Assembly: GCA_015064385.1 (NCBI GenBank)
Contig: SVSI01000005.1
Location: forward strand, 1 to 64,000
Direction of reading: 5' to 3'
DNA from: Oscillospiraceae bacterium
GTDB taxonomy: Bacteria; Bacillota; Clostridia; Oscillospirales; CAG-272
Length of the DNA: 64,000 bases
A program made the translations under genes and the position numbers. Positions 6,712 through 16,252 of this stretch are shown in pieces. Each line of letters opens with the position of its first letter. The first letter of the stretch is position 1. The notes under the pieces are model-generated. The model searched no databases and was not told where the DNA came from. It saw only the letters and a program-made list of their open reading frames with translations.

Positions 6712-7299
6712 TCATTTCTTGCGGACAAGCATCTTGCCTATATCGATCTTCGGTATGCTGAAGTCGAAAATGAAGAAAAATCCGACGACAAAGGGCAGAG
6801 CGTGATATATCACACGCAAGATATCGCAGGGGATCAAGGGGCTTATAACGTAGAAAAACGGGAATATGATCGCCGAGCTCGTAACCGGAAGTCCACGATA
6901 CGATTTTGCACAGCCACTCTCGGTGGTCTGGCGTTTGGTTTCAAGAACGTTAAAAAACGCAAGTCGGATCACCGCACAGAGCGAATAGAAAATAAGTCCC
7001 GCAATTCCGAGAGCGGTATTAACTCCGCTGAAATAGAGTATGATGGCGGGAGTGACTCCAAAGCAGATCACGTCACACAAGGAATCGAGCTGGATTCCGA
7101 AATTCTTTTCGTCTGCCGTCCTGTTCTTTTTCGTTCGCGCAACGACTCCGTCAAACATATCGCATACGCCCGAAATGACGAGGCACAGTATTGCAAGGCC
7201 GCCTCTTCCCTCGTGGGCAAACTTTATGCCGAAAAGTCCCGAAACGAGACTTAAATAGGTCAAAACGACGGTATAGTTATAAAAACCTATGAATTTCAC
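6712..7299 (-). CDS. pssA: CDP-diacylglycerol-serine O-phosphatidyltransferase
   Basis: A 195-aa membrane enzyme of the CDP-alcohol phosphotransferase family, which transfers the phosphatidyl group from CDP-diacylglycerol to serine to make phosphatidylserine. The family signature D-G-x2-A-R-x(n)-G-x3-D-x3-D is present as FDGVVARTKK....GIQLDSLCDV. About six hydrophobic segments follow the usual pattern, and the length fits short Gram-positive PssA. The start is a GTG at 7299 with GGGAAG upstream. It stands alone downstream of a consensus promoter. The alternative would be a PgsA-type enzyme, but spacing and lineage favour PssA. Confidence 0.85.
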   Translation of the reverse strand: MKFIGFYNYTVVLTYLSLVSGLFGIKFAHEGRGGLAILCLVISGVCDMFDGVVARTKKNRTADEKNFGIQLDSLCDVICFGVTPAIILYFSGVNTALGIAGLIFYSLCAVIRLAFFNVLETKRQTTESGCAKSYRGLPVTSSAIIFPFFYVISPLIPCDILRVIYHALPFVVGFFFIFDFSIPKIDIGKMLVRKK

Positions 7300-7347
7300 T
7301 TAAACTTCCCTTTCATTTTTGATCCGAAAGATCACTTCCGTATTTTT

Positions 7348-7376
7348 ATTATACGCCCCCAAAAAGCTATTGTCAA
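7348..7376 (-). promoter_or_regulatory. Promoter of pssA
   Basis: Minus strand TTGACA, 17-nt spacer, TATAAT. Confidence 0.75.
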
Positions 7377-7390
7377 GTGCCGTTTTTAAC

Positions 7391-8302
7391 TTATTTTACT
7401 CTTTCAAGATCCGATTTTTTAACCGCGGCAACCACCGTTCCTTTATAGCTTATCACAACCCTGTCTCCGCTGATCTGTTTCACGGTGTGAACGCGGTCGT
7501 AAACGAAGGAGGCGAGTCCCGAGCCGTCGTAGGTGCGCGCACCGCGGCGAAGCTTGACGCGCTCTCCCACGCGAAGGACGTCTTCGACGTCAAGCGGCGT
7601 ATATTCTATATCATAAGCGAGAAGAGCGTCCTCAAATCCCGCCGCTTTCGCCGAAAAAAGCATTTTTTCGGCGACTTCGCGTGCATCGGAAAAACCGAGG
7701 ATCACCGCGTATTTCGTTTCCGTACGCTCACTTATTATCGCCGCCACGCGCGCCCGCAGCGTGTCCATACTCTCGCCGAATTTTTTCATCCAATGCTCGG
7801 GATCGCTGTGATTTGAACCGTATCCGCGCTCGTGTGCCTCGTTATGACCGACGATATTTTCGGTATCTATCGAAAACTCCTCACACAGCTTTGCGCAGTA
7901 TTCTTCGGCAAGAGAAAACGCCGCCTTGTAGTAGCTCTCGTTTTCAAGAGCGTCCTCGCAAATTTCTATTTGTATATAAGCGGGATCGTAGTTATAGCTC
8001 CCCTTACTGCCCTTTCCTACGCCCCAGGCGCAGATGTCGAGCGGGAGTATCTCTGCAACTCTGACGTTTTTCTCCTTATCGTAACCGATAAATGCGTGAA
8101 CGCATACCTTTTTGCCGCTCGGAGTCGGGTTATTCCAATGATTATTTCGGGTATTTATTCCCACCTCATCCGGAGCATCAACGTACCTTTTAAGGTTTGG
8201 GTTGTTTGCGCCCGTTGAGTGAATGACTATTCCCTGCGGGATCATTTTTTCTCCTGCAATATAGCACAGATTTTTCACCGCGTGCGCTTTTATAATTTCC
8301 AT
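7391..8302 (-). CDS. N-acetylmuramoyl-L-alanine amidase (Amidase_2) with C-terminal SH3-like domain
   Basis: This 303-aa protein cleaves, by family, the bond between muramic acid and the stem peptide of peptidoglycan. Zinc ligands of Amidase_2 are visible: GIVIHSTG near residue 25, a middle HAFIGYD and a late NHSDPEHW. IVGHNEAHERGYGSNHSDP fits the family. Residues ~235-303 (VGERVKLRRGARTYDG..) look like an SH3-type wall-binding domain. There is no signal peptide, as in prophage endolysins or recycling amidases, so export may need a holin or lysis. GGAGG lies 5-6 bp upstream of the ATG. No phage genes flank it. Confidence 0.85.
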   Translation of the reverse strand: MEIIKAHAVKNLCYIAGEKMIPQGIVIHSTGANNPNLKRYVDAPDEVGINTRNNHWNNPTPSGKKVCVHAFIGYDKEKNVRVAEILPLDICAWGVGKGSKGSYNYDPAYIQIEICEDALENESYYKAAFSLAEEYCAKLCEEFSIDTENIVGHNEAHERGYGSNHSDPEHWMKKFGESMDTLRARVAAIISERTETKYAVILGFSDAREVAEKMLFSAKAAGFEDALLAYDIEYTPLDVEDVLRVGERVKLRRGARTYDGSGLASFVYDRVHTVKQISGDRVVISYKGTVVAAVKKSDLERVK

Positions 8303-8417
8303 ATATCCTCCATTTGCCTTCTTTTAATTATCTTTACCCTCCCAAATTCAGTATAGTAAAAAATAAGTTGTTTGACAGTGGCAAATGGTATTTTTTAATC
8401 GCAATTCGGAGAATCTA

Positions 8418-8446
8418 TTGACAATCCTTGCCACCGATGTTATAAT
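8418..8446 (+). promoter_or_regulatory. Promoter of the MBL-fold gene
   Basis: TTGACA, 17-nt spacer, TATAAT. Confidence 0.8.
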
Positions 8447-8477
8447 TTACAAAAGTTTATCTTGGAGGATCACAAAA

Positions 8478-9218
8478 ATGAAAATAACCTTTCTCGGTAC
8501 TGCGCACGGCGTTCCTCTTGAGGACAGATTCTGCTCCTGCACTATGATAGAATCGGGAAATTCGATATATTTTATAGATGCTGGCGCGCCGGTCATTGAT
8601 CTTATGCTCCGTTATAAAAAGGACGTAAACGATCTCCGCGCGGTCTTTACCACGCATTCGCACGGCGACCACACCGCCGGACTTTTGCATCTTATAGACC
8701 TTATCAGCTGGTACTATAAGGAAAGCTCCGCTGATATTTATCTCTCAAACAGCGCACAGCTTCCCGCCTACACCGCTCTTTTGAAAGCACAAAACGGAGA
8801 GCTTTTTGAGTTTCCCGACAGACTTCGTTTTCATCTGACCGATCCAAGCACTCCGTACGAGGACGAGAATATTTCTCTTGAATATTTCAGAAACTGCCAT
8901 ATGCCAAATTCCTACTCGATACTCGTGACGGAAAAATCAAGCGGAAAAACCGCGCTTTTTTCGGGAGATATGTCGATAAAGCTTGCAAAGGGCGATTTCC
9001 CTTCGCTTCTTTCCGAAAAAGAGGTGGATATGTTCGTGTGTGAAATGGCTCATTTTGGCATCCACGAGCTTTCTCCGTATCTTGAAACTTGCAAAGCCAA
9101 AGCCGTATATTTCAATCACGTTTTCCCGCTCTCGAAATACGATGACATTGAGTCGCTGAAAGGAAAATATCCTTTCTCGGTACACACGCCGAGCGACGGC
9201 GACGCCATAGAGCTCTAA
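8478..9218 (+). CDS. MBL-fold metallohydrolase (RNase Z-like)
   Basis: A 246-aa metallo-beta-lactamase-fold protein with the zinc motif T-H-S-H-G-D-H, a SGDMS motif for the bridging Asp and a late FNHVFP His. It starts KITFLGTAHGVPLEDRF, resembling the N-terminus of the RNase Z gene at 824 (LVGTGGALPLKDRF), so the two are related, but the long RNase Z insert is missing. The ATG at 8478 is chosen because of GGAGG at 8464-8468; the 31 residues upstream in the ORF track lie in the promoter. Substrate unknown; a nuclease or phosphodiesterase role is possible. Confidence 0.8.
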   Translation: MKITFLGTAHGVPLEDRFCSCTMIESGNSIYFIDAGAPVIDLMLRYKKDVNDLRAVFTTHSHGDHTAGLLHLIDLISWYYKESSADIYLSNSAQLPAYTALLKAQNGELFEFPDRLRFHLTDPSTPYEDENISLEYFRNCHMPNSYSILVTEKSSGKTALFSGDMSIKLAKGDFPSLLSEKEVDMFVCEMAHFGIHELSPYLETCKAKAVYFNHVFPLSKYDDIESLKGKYPFSVHTPSDGDAIEL

Positions 9219-9223
9219 GTAAC

Positions 9224-9262
9224 AAAACAGACACACCAAAACGGTGTGTCTGTTGTTTTTTA
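9224..9262. terminator. Bidirectional terminator
   Basis: ACAAAACAGACACACC..GGTGTGTCTGTTGTTTTTT between convergent genes. Confidence 0.85.
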
Positions 9263-9276
9263 TAAGGATTTTTATA

Positions 9277-12057
9277 TCACTCCGCAAACACAAGCGAAAA
9301 GTCCTTTTCCCCGCCGTAGATGCCTGCTTTGCCGGCGTTTGCGCGGACGAGTATGGTTATCTCAAGCTCGCCGTCGCCGCAGGTGTCAAAATAGATCTTG
9401 CGTGAGCAGGGCCACGGATTTGCGTTTCCGTTATAATCAACAAGATGCTTATCGGCAAGACGTCCGTTCACCCACACCTCGTATTCGATATAGCAAAACT
9501 GCTCTATATTAAGGTATGCCCTCTTGTTTTGTCCCTTGACCGACGGCACTTTTGCCGTATAACGGTAGAATTTCCATCCCTTTTCAAAGTCTTGGAAGCT
9601 ACGCGTGGACATCTGCCACGAAACGTAATCGTTCATATCGGTATCGGCAATTACCATGTTCGGATCGGGCTTTTCTTCAAAGGTCTTTAGCGAAACCGTT
9701 ATCTGATCTATACTTCTGTTTGCGCTGTCCTTGACGTAGATATCCTGCGGGACGTCCACTATCTCAAACTCAACCGTCGCACTGTCACAACCCTCGCAGG
9801 TGACCTTTACGGCAGCGCTCTTCGCTCTGTCCTTGACCTGCACTATTGCCTGACATCTGCCCGCAAACAGCAGACGCTCGCACGCCTTGTCCGCCTCGTG
9901 GCTGTTCGGGTCTCCGTTTCCGACTCCGATTATCTCGCAGTCACCGATCGCCTCGAATTTTACGAGGTCGGTTGCGTTATGGACGACGCTTCCCGCACGG
10001 TCGGTGAGATATACGTCGATAGCCGCCGCATCACGTCCGCTGTTATCTAGAACGGTCTTGTGAGCCGTAGCGATAACTCTCTCGCTTTTTGCGGGAGTTC
10101 TGATGGTATCCTCGCAAACGATCTCTCCGTCTCTGTACCCAACGGCATTAAGCACGCCGGGAACGAACTCAACGTCCCAGTAGCACTGCTCCCAAAGCTT
10201 GGACTCGCGTCTGCCGAGCGACTCGCCGTTTACAAAAAGCTCGACCTCGTCGGCGTTCGTGACCGTCATAATTTTTACCGTCTCGCCCTCTTTGTGGTTC
10301 CAGTGATGGAGTATCTTCATCATCGGCTCGTCGTTAAAGCAAGCACGCATAACGTGTGCTGACGCTTTGGGGAATCCACAGAGATCGAAAATTCCGAAAA
10401 GAGAAACGACCGTCGGATATTTGAAGGGTGTTGGCTCGCCTCTGTAATCAAAGCCGGTCCAGATAAACATTCCCGCGATCCACTCGCGCTCGGAGACGAC
10501 CTTCCACGCCTCTTGCATCGAGCAACCCCACGGCACGGCGTAGCTGTCAAAGTCCTCGATCAGATTATTTTCAAGATCTCGCCTGTGCTCGCCTCTGATC
10601 GCAAGTGCAGAGAGATTTTCCGCGCCCGTTGTGGGAATGTTCGGAAATTCCGCGCGGATCTTATCCACCTGACGGTAGTTGTAGTTTACGCCAAAGACCT
10701 CCATCTCGTACGGAGCACCGTCTCCCGTAAAGAAGGAAGCGTGCATAGCACCCGTAACGGGACGCGTGGAATCAAGCTTCTTTACGATACTCTTAAGGCG
10801 CGCGTAGATCTTTCTTCCCTCCTCGGTTCCCTGGAGGAACTCCTCATTGTATATCGACCACATAATAACGCTCGGATGGTTGCGGTCGCGTTTTACCATC
10901 GTGCAGATGTTTTTGACAGTTTCGTCGTTTGCTTCAAATCGGCGGTTTTCGTCCATTACGAGAACGCCGTATTTGTCGCAGGCGTCAAGTATCTCTCTTG
11001 CAGGAGTGTTATGCGCACATCTGTACGCGTTCACGCCCGACTCCTTGAGTATTTTTATCCTCATATCGTGAATAGAATCGGGAAGCGCAACTCCCACGCC
11101 CGCGTGGTCCTGATGACAGCATACGCCTTTGAGGAAAAGATGTCTGCCGTTCAAGAAAAATCCTTTTTCATTGTCGAAATAAAAGGTTCTGAAGCCGAAT
11201 GTCGTGCTGTCCTCGTCGATAGTTTCACCGTCCTTTACGATGCTGACGATCGCCTTGTAAAGAGTTGGATCGTCAACGTCCCAAAGCGTGGGGGCTTCCA
11301 CCGAAAGAGAGAGCTTTGCGCTCTTTTTCTCATAAAAGTCGAGCGAAAAAGGAGTTTCTGCCTCGGCAACGGCGTTGCCGTTTTTATCAAGCAGCGCTAC
11401 CCTTACCGTAAACTCGCCGCTTTCGGTATATGCGCTGTTTTCAACCTCCACCTCGGCGTTTACCGTCCAGCTTCCATCGTCGTTTTTGATCGGGTTTATC
11501 CAGAGTCCGTTGTGTGCAATGTGGAGCATATCCTTGGCGTACAGGCGGACGTGTCTGTAAATGCCCGTTCCCTCGTACCACCAACCCTCGCACGATTTTC
11601 CGTCAACCTTGACAGCGAGCGTGTTGGCATAATTTCCAAAATGAACTCTCGGGGTTATATCTATTACCGTTTCGCTGTACGCACTCGTTGAGCGTCCTGC
11701 GAGCGATCCGTTGAAATATATTTCTCCAAAGACCGAAATGCCCTCGAAAACGAGAGTAAAATGCTTATCTTTATATTCTTCGGGAATTTCAAAGGTCTTT
11801 CTGTACCACACGTTTTCACGGATCTTCGAGCCGTGAACCGCCGTTGTGGTTTCGTCGAACCCGACCTCCACTCTGCGGTCGTGCGGAAGATCGACTACTC
11901 GCCAGTCGTCATCGTCAAAACGAAGTCCGCCTTCGCCCATAGTGAGTCCTGCCTTTACTCCCTGATAGGTTTCAGTGTGCGACTTACCGCCGGCGGAAAC
12001 ATTCTCTTCGTCAACCTTGAATTTCCAGTTTTTCTCGATGTTAAATGAGGTTCTCAT
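9277..12057 (-). CDS. Glycoside hydrolase family 2 (beta-galactosidase-like), copy 1
   Basis: A 926-aa cytoplasmic GH2 enzyme without signal peptide. Domain order is the sugar-binding sandwich (~1-190, WYRKTFEIPEEYKDKHFTLVFEGI), the immunoglobulin-like domain (~195-300), the TIM barrel from ~305 (FFLNGRHLFLKGVCCHQDHAGVGVA; acid/base Glu in WSIYNEE; candidate nucleophile Glu in TTGAENLSA), a DUF4982-like domain (HHWNHKEGETVKIMTVTNADEVELFVNG) and a C-terminal sandwich. The family hydrolyses beta-galactosides, glucuronides or related glycosides; the exact bond cannot be told. It is a paralogue of the next gene upstream (12217-15006), each with its own perfect promoter. AAAGGA lies ~9 bp before the ATG. 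Confidence 0.9.
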   Translation of the reverse strand: MRTSFNIEKNWKFKVDEENVSAGGKSHTETYQGVKAGLTMGEGGLRFDDDDWRVVDLPHDRRVEVGFDETTTAVHGSKIRENVWYRKTFEIPEEYKDKHFTLVFEGISVFGEIYFNGSLAGRSTSAYSETVIDITPRVHFGNYANTLAVKVDGKSCEGWWYEGTGIYRHVRLYAKDMLHIAHNGLWINPIKNDDGSWTVNAEVEVENSAYTESGEFTVRVALLDKNGNAVAEAETPFSLDFYEKKSAKLSLSVEAPTLWDVDDPTLYKAIVSIVKDGETIDEDSTTFGFRTFYFDNEKGFFLNGRHLFLKGVCCHQDHAGVGVALPDSIHDMRIKILKESGVNAYRCAHNTPAREILDACDKYGVLVMDENRRFEANDETVKNICTMVKRDRNHPSVIMWSIYNEEFLQGTEEGRKIYARLKSIVKKLDSTRPVTGAMHASFFTGDGAPYEMEVFGVNYNYRQVDKIRAEFPNIPTTGAENLSALAIRGEHRRDLENNLIEDFDSYAVPWGCSMQEAWKVVSEREWIAGMFIWTGFDYRGEPTPFKYPTVVSLFGIFDLCGFPKASAHVMRACFNDEPMMKILHHWNHKEGETVKIMTVTNADEVELFVNGESLGRRESKLWEQCYWDVEFVPGVLNAVGYRDGEIVCEDTIRTPAKSERVIATAHKTVLDNSGRDAAAIDVYLTDRAGSVVHNATDLVKFEAIGDCEIIGVGNGDPNSHEADKACERLLFAGRCQAIVQVKDRAKSAAVKVTCEGCDSATVEFEIVDVPQDIYVKDSANRSIDQITVSLKTFEEKPDPNMVIADTDMNDYVSWQMSTRSFQDFEKGWKFYRYTAKVPSVKGQNKRAYLNIEQFCYIEYEVWVNGRLADKHLVDYNGNANPWPCSRKIYFDTCGDGELEITILVRANAGKAGIYGGEKDFSLVFAE

Positions 12058-12090
12058 AGTGCAAATCCTTTCGAATAGGTGCTTTTTTTG

Positions 12091-12119
12091 ATTATAACAC
12101 GGTCACGTAGAAATGTCAA
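12091..12119 (-). promoter_or_regulatory. Promoter of GH2 copy 1
   Basis: Minus strand TTGACA, 17-nt spacer, TATAAT: full consensus. The spacer ACGTGACCGTGT resembles GTTTGACCGAGTGA at the same place in the second copy's promoter. Confidence 0.85.
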
Positions 12120-12153
12120 TATAAACCGGTAACCAATCCGTGTTTTGTAATAT

Positions 12154-12198
12154 CAAAAAGCAGACACCCGACGCAAATCGCTTGAGTGTCTGCTTTTA
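12154..12198 (-). terminator. Terminator of GH2 copy 2
   Basis: AAAAAGCAGACAC..GTGTCTGCTTTT stem with T-run on the minus strand. Confidence 0.75.
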
Positions 12199-12216
12199 GC
12201 TGTGTTCGTTAAATTT

Positions 12217-15006
12217 TCAATCCTCAAAGCCGAGCGAAAATTTGTGCTCGCCTCCGCGGATACCGGCTTGCCCCGCATTTGCGCGAACCAAGAGAGTTAT
12301 TTCAAGTACGTCATCACCGCAGGTATCAAAGAGCATTCTGCGCCAAACCGGTGCAGGATTTCCGTCCGAATTATGTTCGACCGTATGTCGGTCAGCGAGC
12401 CGACCGTTTACCCAAAGCTCATACTCAATATAAACAAACGCCTCGACAAAAACGAAAGCGCTCTTGTTTTGCCCTTTGATATTCGGAATTTTTGCCTTAT
12501 AGCGGTACAATTTCCAACCGTCGTCAAAGTCCTGATAAGTGCGAATGCCCATATCCCACACGACAAAGTTGTTCATATCGGTATCGGCGAGTGTCATATT
12601 TGGATCCGGCTTTTCGGCAAATGTGTCGTTAGAAACGATTATCTCGTTAATATTTCTTGATCCATCGCTTTCAGATAGATAAATATCCTGCTCAACCGGC
12701 ACGATATTAAGTTCTACCGTCGCACTTTCATATTCCCGACAGGCAACCCTGACAGCTGCGCTTTTTGCTCTGTCGTTCACTTGCACTATTGCCTGACATC
12801 TGCCCGCAAACAGCAGTCGCTCACACGCTTTATCTGCCTCGTGGCTGTTCGGATTTCCGTTTCCGACCCCGATTATCTTACAGTCCCCAAGCGCTTCGAA
12901 GCTGATGAGTCCTTCGGCGTTTTGAACCGCATTACCCTCATCATCGGTAACACTCACGTCGATGGCCACGGCGTCGTGTCCACTGTTATCAACAACAATC
13001 TTATGAGGTGTTGCAATAATTTTAGTGGCTTTTCCGGGCGTTCTAAGCGTATCCTCACATACCGCCTTGCCGTCTTTATAACCAACGGCGGAAAGCTCGC
13101 CGGGAACGAACTCAATATCCCAAATGCATTGTGCCCAGAGCTTAGATTCCCTTCTGCCGAGCGACTCGCCATTCAAGAACAACTCGACCTCGTCGGCGTT
13201 TGTGACCGTCATAATTTTTACCGCTTCGCCGTTCTTGTGATTCCAGTGGTGAAGAAGCTTCATCATCGGCAGGTCTCTCTTAAAGCCCGCCATTGCGACG
13301 TAAGCGGACGCCTTGGGGTAGCCGCAAAGGTCGAAAAGTCCGAAAAGCGACGAAACCGTCGGATATTTGAAGGGCGTCGGCTCGCCTCGATAGTCAAATC
13401 CCGTCCAAGCGAAAAATCCCGTGATCCACGGACGAGTGTAGTTTACCTTGAACTGCTCCTGTAAGGTACAGCCCCACGGGCAACCGTAGCTATCAAAATC
13501 TTCGATAAGATTGTTGGCCATATCCCTTGTCTGTTGACCTCTTATCGCAACCGCCGAGGTGTTTTCGCTTCCTATTACCGGCGTGTTTGGATAAGCCGCG
13601 TGTATTCTGTCAAGACTCGGATAATTATAGTTGATACCGATAACGTCCATCTCGTGAGTTGATCCGACTCCGGTATAATAGCTCTTGTTCGATGCCCCGG
13701 TTATCGGGCGTGTGGAATCAAGCTTTTTGACGGCACTCTTCATTTTTGCAAATATAGCGCCCGACTCCTCGGTTCCCTGTATTCCCTCTTCATTATAGAG
13801 CGACCACATAATTACACTCGGGTGATTTCTGTCGCGCTTTACCATCGTACGCAGGTTTGTAAGAGTTTCCTCGTTTGCCTCAAAATGACGGTTTTCGTCC
13901 ATTACCAAAAGTCCGTACTTGTCGCAAGCATCGAGAATTTCTTTTGCGTGCATGTTATGTGCACACCTGTATGCGTTTACACCCGCATCCTTTAATATCT
14001 TTATTCGCATTTCCTGAATCGAGTCCGGAACTGCAACTCCCACACCTGCGTGATCCTGATGACAGCAAACACCGTTTATAAAAACAGACCTGCCGTTAAG
14101 GAAAAAGCCATTATCTCTATCGAAAAAGATCGTTCTGAAGCCAAAATTTGCGCTATCCTCATCAAGGAGCTCCCCGTCACGGTAAATTCGGGCGACGGCT
14201 TTATAAAGAATCGGACTGTCAACGTCCCAAAGCTCGGGGGCATCTACCATCATCTTAAGCTTGATCGATCCTTTTTCGTCACCGCTTAGTAACGAAACTT
14301 TATCCGCTATCGCAACACTCTTCCCGCACTTGTCAAAAAGCTCTACACTTACGGTAAAATCTCCGCTTTCGGTATATGCGCTGTTTTCGACCTCAACCTC
14401 GGTATTCACCGTCCAGCTTCCATCGTCGTTTTTGATCGGGTTTATCCAAAGTCCGTTATGCGCGATATGCAGCATCTCCTTGACGTACAGGCGGACGTGT
14501 CTGTAAATACCCGTTCCCTCGTACCACCAGCCCTCGCACGATTTTCCGTCAATCTCGACCGAGATCGTGTTAAAGTTTTTTCCGAAGCGCATTCGTGGAG
14601 TTACATCAATAGCAGTTTCGCTGTACGCACTCGTCGAACGTCCTGCAAGAGAACCGTTAAAATATATATTTGCAAAAACGGAAATCCCTTCGAAAACAAA
14701 GGTGAAATGCTTGCCTTTATACTCTTCGGGCATGTCGAAGGTTTTTCTATACCACACGTTTTCGCGCACCTTGGAGCCATGCACTGCCGCCGTGTTTTCG
14801 TCAAATCCCACCTCAACTCTGCGGTCGTGCGGAAGGTCGAGAATTTGCCAGTCATCATCGTTACAATAAAATCCCGCCGCTCCCGGTACTCGTCCCGCCT
14901 GGTTTGCGCCGTATATATCCGAATGGCTGACACCGACGGTCTTTTCTGCGGTTTCGTCGTCAACCTTGAATTTCCAGTCTTTTTCTGCATTAAATATGGT
15001 TCTCAT
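12217..15006 (-). CDS. Glycoside hydrolase family 2 (beta-galactosidase-like), copy 2
   Basis: A 929-aa paralogue of the gene at 9277-12057 with the same domain order and no signal peptide. The acid/base Glu lies in WSLYNEE and the candidate nucleophile in IGSENTSAVAIRG. Identity to copy 1 is high across the barrel and the ERLLFAGRCQAIVQV region but lower near the N-terminus and in residues ~200-280. I start it at the ATG at 15006 (MRTIFNAEKDWKFKVD), which lines up with copy 1, and not at the upstream ATG of the ORF track. The ribosome site is AAAGGG. The pair is a tandem duplication that kept separate promoters, so the enzymes may differ in substrate or timing. Confidence 0.9.
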   Translation of the reverse strand: MRTIFNAEKDWKFKVDDETAEKTVGVSHSDIYGANQAGRVPGAAGFYCNDDDWQILDLPHDRRVEVGFDENTAAVHGSKVRENVWYRKTFDMPEEYKGKHFTFVFEGISVFANIYFNGSLAGRSTSAYSETAIDVTPRMRFGKNFNTISVEIDGKSCEGWWYEGTGIYRHVRLYVKEMLHIAHNGLWINPIKNDDGSWTVNTEVEVENSAYTESGDFTVSVELFDKCGKSVAIADKVSLLSGDEKGSIKLKMMVDAPELWDVDSPILYKAVARIYRDGELLDEDSANFGFRTIFFDRDNGFFLNGRSVFINGVCCHQDHAGVGVAVPDSIQEMRIKILKDAGVNAYRCAHNMHAKEILDACDKYGLLVMDENRHFEANEETLTNLRTMVKRDRNHPSVIMWSLYNEEGIQGTEESGAIFAKMKSAVKKLDSTRPITGASNKSYYTGVGSTHEMDVIGINYNYPSLDRIHAAYPNTPVIGSENTSAVAIRGQQTRDMANNLIEDFDSYGCPWGCTLQEQFKVNYTRPWITGFFAWTGFDYRGEPTPFKYPTVSSLFGLFDLCGYPKASAYVAMAGFKRDLPMMKLLHHWNHKNGEAVKIMTVTNADEVELFLNGESLGRRESKLWAQCIWDIEFVPGELSAVGYKDGKAVCEDTLRTPGKATKIIATPHKIVVDNSGHDAVAIDVSVTDDEGNAVQNAEGLISFEALGDCKIIGVGNGNPNSHEADKACERLLFAGRCQAIVQVNDRAKSAAVRVACREYESATVELNIVPVEQDIYLSESDGSRNINEIIVSNDTFAEKPDPNMTLADTDMNNFVVWDMGIRTYQDFDDGWKLYRYKAKIPNIKGQNKSAFVFVEAFVYIEYELWVNGRLADRHTVEHNSDGNPAPVWRRMLFDTCGDDVLEITLLVRANAGQAGIRGGEHKFSLGFED

Positions 15007-15041
15007 AGGAGTTACCCTTTCTATCGCATACTTTTGAGACA

Positions 15042-15070
15042 AGTATATCACTCGGTCAAACGAATGTCAA
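15042..15070 (-). promoter_or_regulatory. Promoter of GH2 copy 2
   Basis: Minus strand TTGACA, 17-nt spacer, TATACT. Confidence 0.8.
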
Positions 15071-15183
15071 TAGAACGTACGGCTTTGTAACCACTTTTTT
15101 GTTTCGATTTCGTCAAGTGTTTCGATTTGTTAATTTTGTCTCACACACGTTTGAACAACTCTTGTACAAGAGTTTCCTGCCTA

Positions 15184-15212
15184 TTGATTTTTTCACCGAT
15201 GTATGCTATAAT
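15184..15212 (+). promoter_or_regulatory. Promoter of the surface-polysaccharide operon
   Basis: TTGATT, 17-nt spacer, TATAAT, about 40 bp before the first glycosyltransferase. Confidence 0.7.
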
Positions 15213-15253
15213 TTATCCGTATAAGTATAATAGGTGATTTTGGAGGTAAATTT

Positions 15254-16243
15254 ATGAATGACCGCACTCCCCTCATCTCGGTCATAGTACCCGTTTACAA
15301 GGTAGAAGAGTACCTTGAAAAATGTCTTGACAGCATTCTGGTACAAACCTATAAAAATCTTGAAATAATCATTGTTGACGACGGCTCGCCCGACAACTGC
15401 GGAAAGATCTGCGACGCTTACGCCGAAAAGGACGCTCGCATTAAAGTCATCCACAAGGAAAACGGGGGACTATCAGATGCTCGAAACGCAGGGCTTGATG
15501 TTGCCACGGGCAAATACGTGGGATTTGTTGACAGCGACGACACTATAGTGCCCACTATGTATGAAGAACTTTTAAAAAAGATGCTCGAAACGGAAAGTGA
15601 TCTTATCTCGTGTGCATTCACAAGAGTTTATTCGACAAACGACGTTTCCGAGCCCGATACCGAAATTCAATCCCTTTCCTTTGACAGCGAGGGCGCACTT
15701 CGTGCAATGCTTCACCGAAATCCGTTTGGTGCCCACTCATGGTGTAAGCTTTATCGTATGGATCTTATCGATTCTCTTCGCTTTGATACCGCAATTCGCA
15801 ACTCAGAAGATATTCCTTTCGTCGCGGAGTATATTTTAAGATGCAAAAAAGTCACTTTCTTTGAACGACATCTTTACAACTATCTACAAAGACGAGGTTC
15901 GATACTTAATTCGAATTTTACAGACCGTCATATGACAATTTACGATGCACACAAAAAAGTTATCGACATTGCAAAGTCCGCCAACCTTTCGGACAAAACT
16001 CTCGCCTCAGCTCAAGCGGCGACCATTATGTCCTGTATACGAATGGCATATGAGCTCGTGCCGCAAAAGGACGCGGCAAGAAAATTCATTCCCACGATAA
16101 AGAAAAATCTGCGCAGACACATTTCAAGAAGCAGTCTCGCTCAGCTTCACCGCTCAAGACAAGTACAGGCGGTGCTGCTTTCGATAAGCTTTTTGCTTTT
16201 CAAAGCGTTTTTTAAGCTTTCAAAAGCAAAAATAACCAAATAA
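15254..16243 (+). CDS. Glycosyltransferase family 2, copy 1
   Basis: A 329-aa GT-A glycosyltransferase, first gene of a five-gene run. It starts LISVIVPVYKVEEYLEKCLDSI and has VDDGSPDNCGKICD (nucleotide-sugar binding), KENGGLSDARNAGLD and GFVDSDDTI, the DxD-type metal site. The C-terminal ~200 residues are the variable acceptor part ending in a hydrophobic, basic tail. It is expected to add a sugar to a cell-surface polysaccharide on the cytoplasmic face of the membrane. GGAGG precedes the ATG. It is 9 bp from a paralogue. Confidence 0.9.
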   Translation: MNDRTPLISVIVPVYKVEEYLEKCLDSILVQTYKNLEIIIVDDGSPDNCGKICDAYAEKDARIKVIHKENGGLSDARNAGLDVATGKYVGFVDSDDTIVPTMYEELLKKMLETESDLISCAFTRVYSTNDVSEPDTEIQSLSFDSEGALRAMLHRNPFGAHSWCKLYRMDLIDSLRFDTAIRNSEDIPFVAEYILRCKKVTFFERHLYNYLQRRGSILNSNFTDRHMTIYDAHKKVIDIAKSANLSDKTLASAQAATIMSCIRMAYELVPQKDAARKFIPTIKKNLRRHISRSSLAQLHRSRQVQAVLLSISFLLFKAFFKLSKAKITK

Positions 16244-16252
16244 GGAGTTTTT

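Noticed and set aside
7391-8302. Prophage remnant around the signal-less amidase
   Set aside because: No holin, tail, portal or integrase gene adjacent; lone endolysin-like amidases occur on chromosomes.
10513-11691. 392-aa plus-strand ORF
   Set aside because: Antisense shadow of GH2 copy 1.
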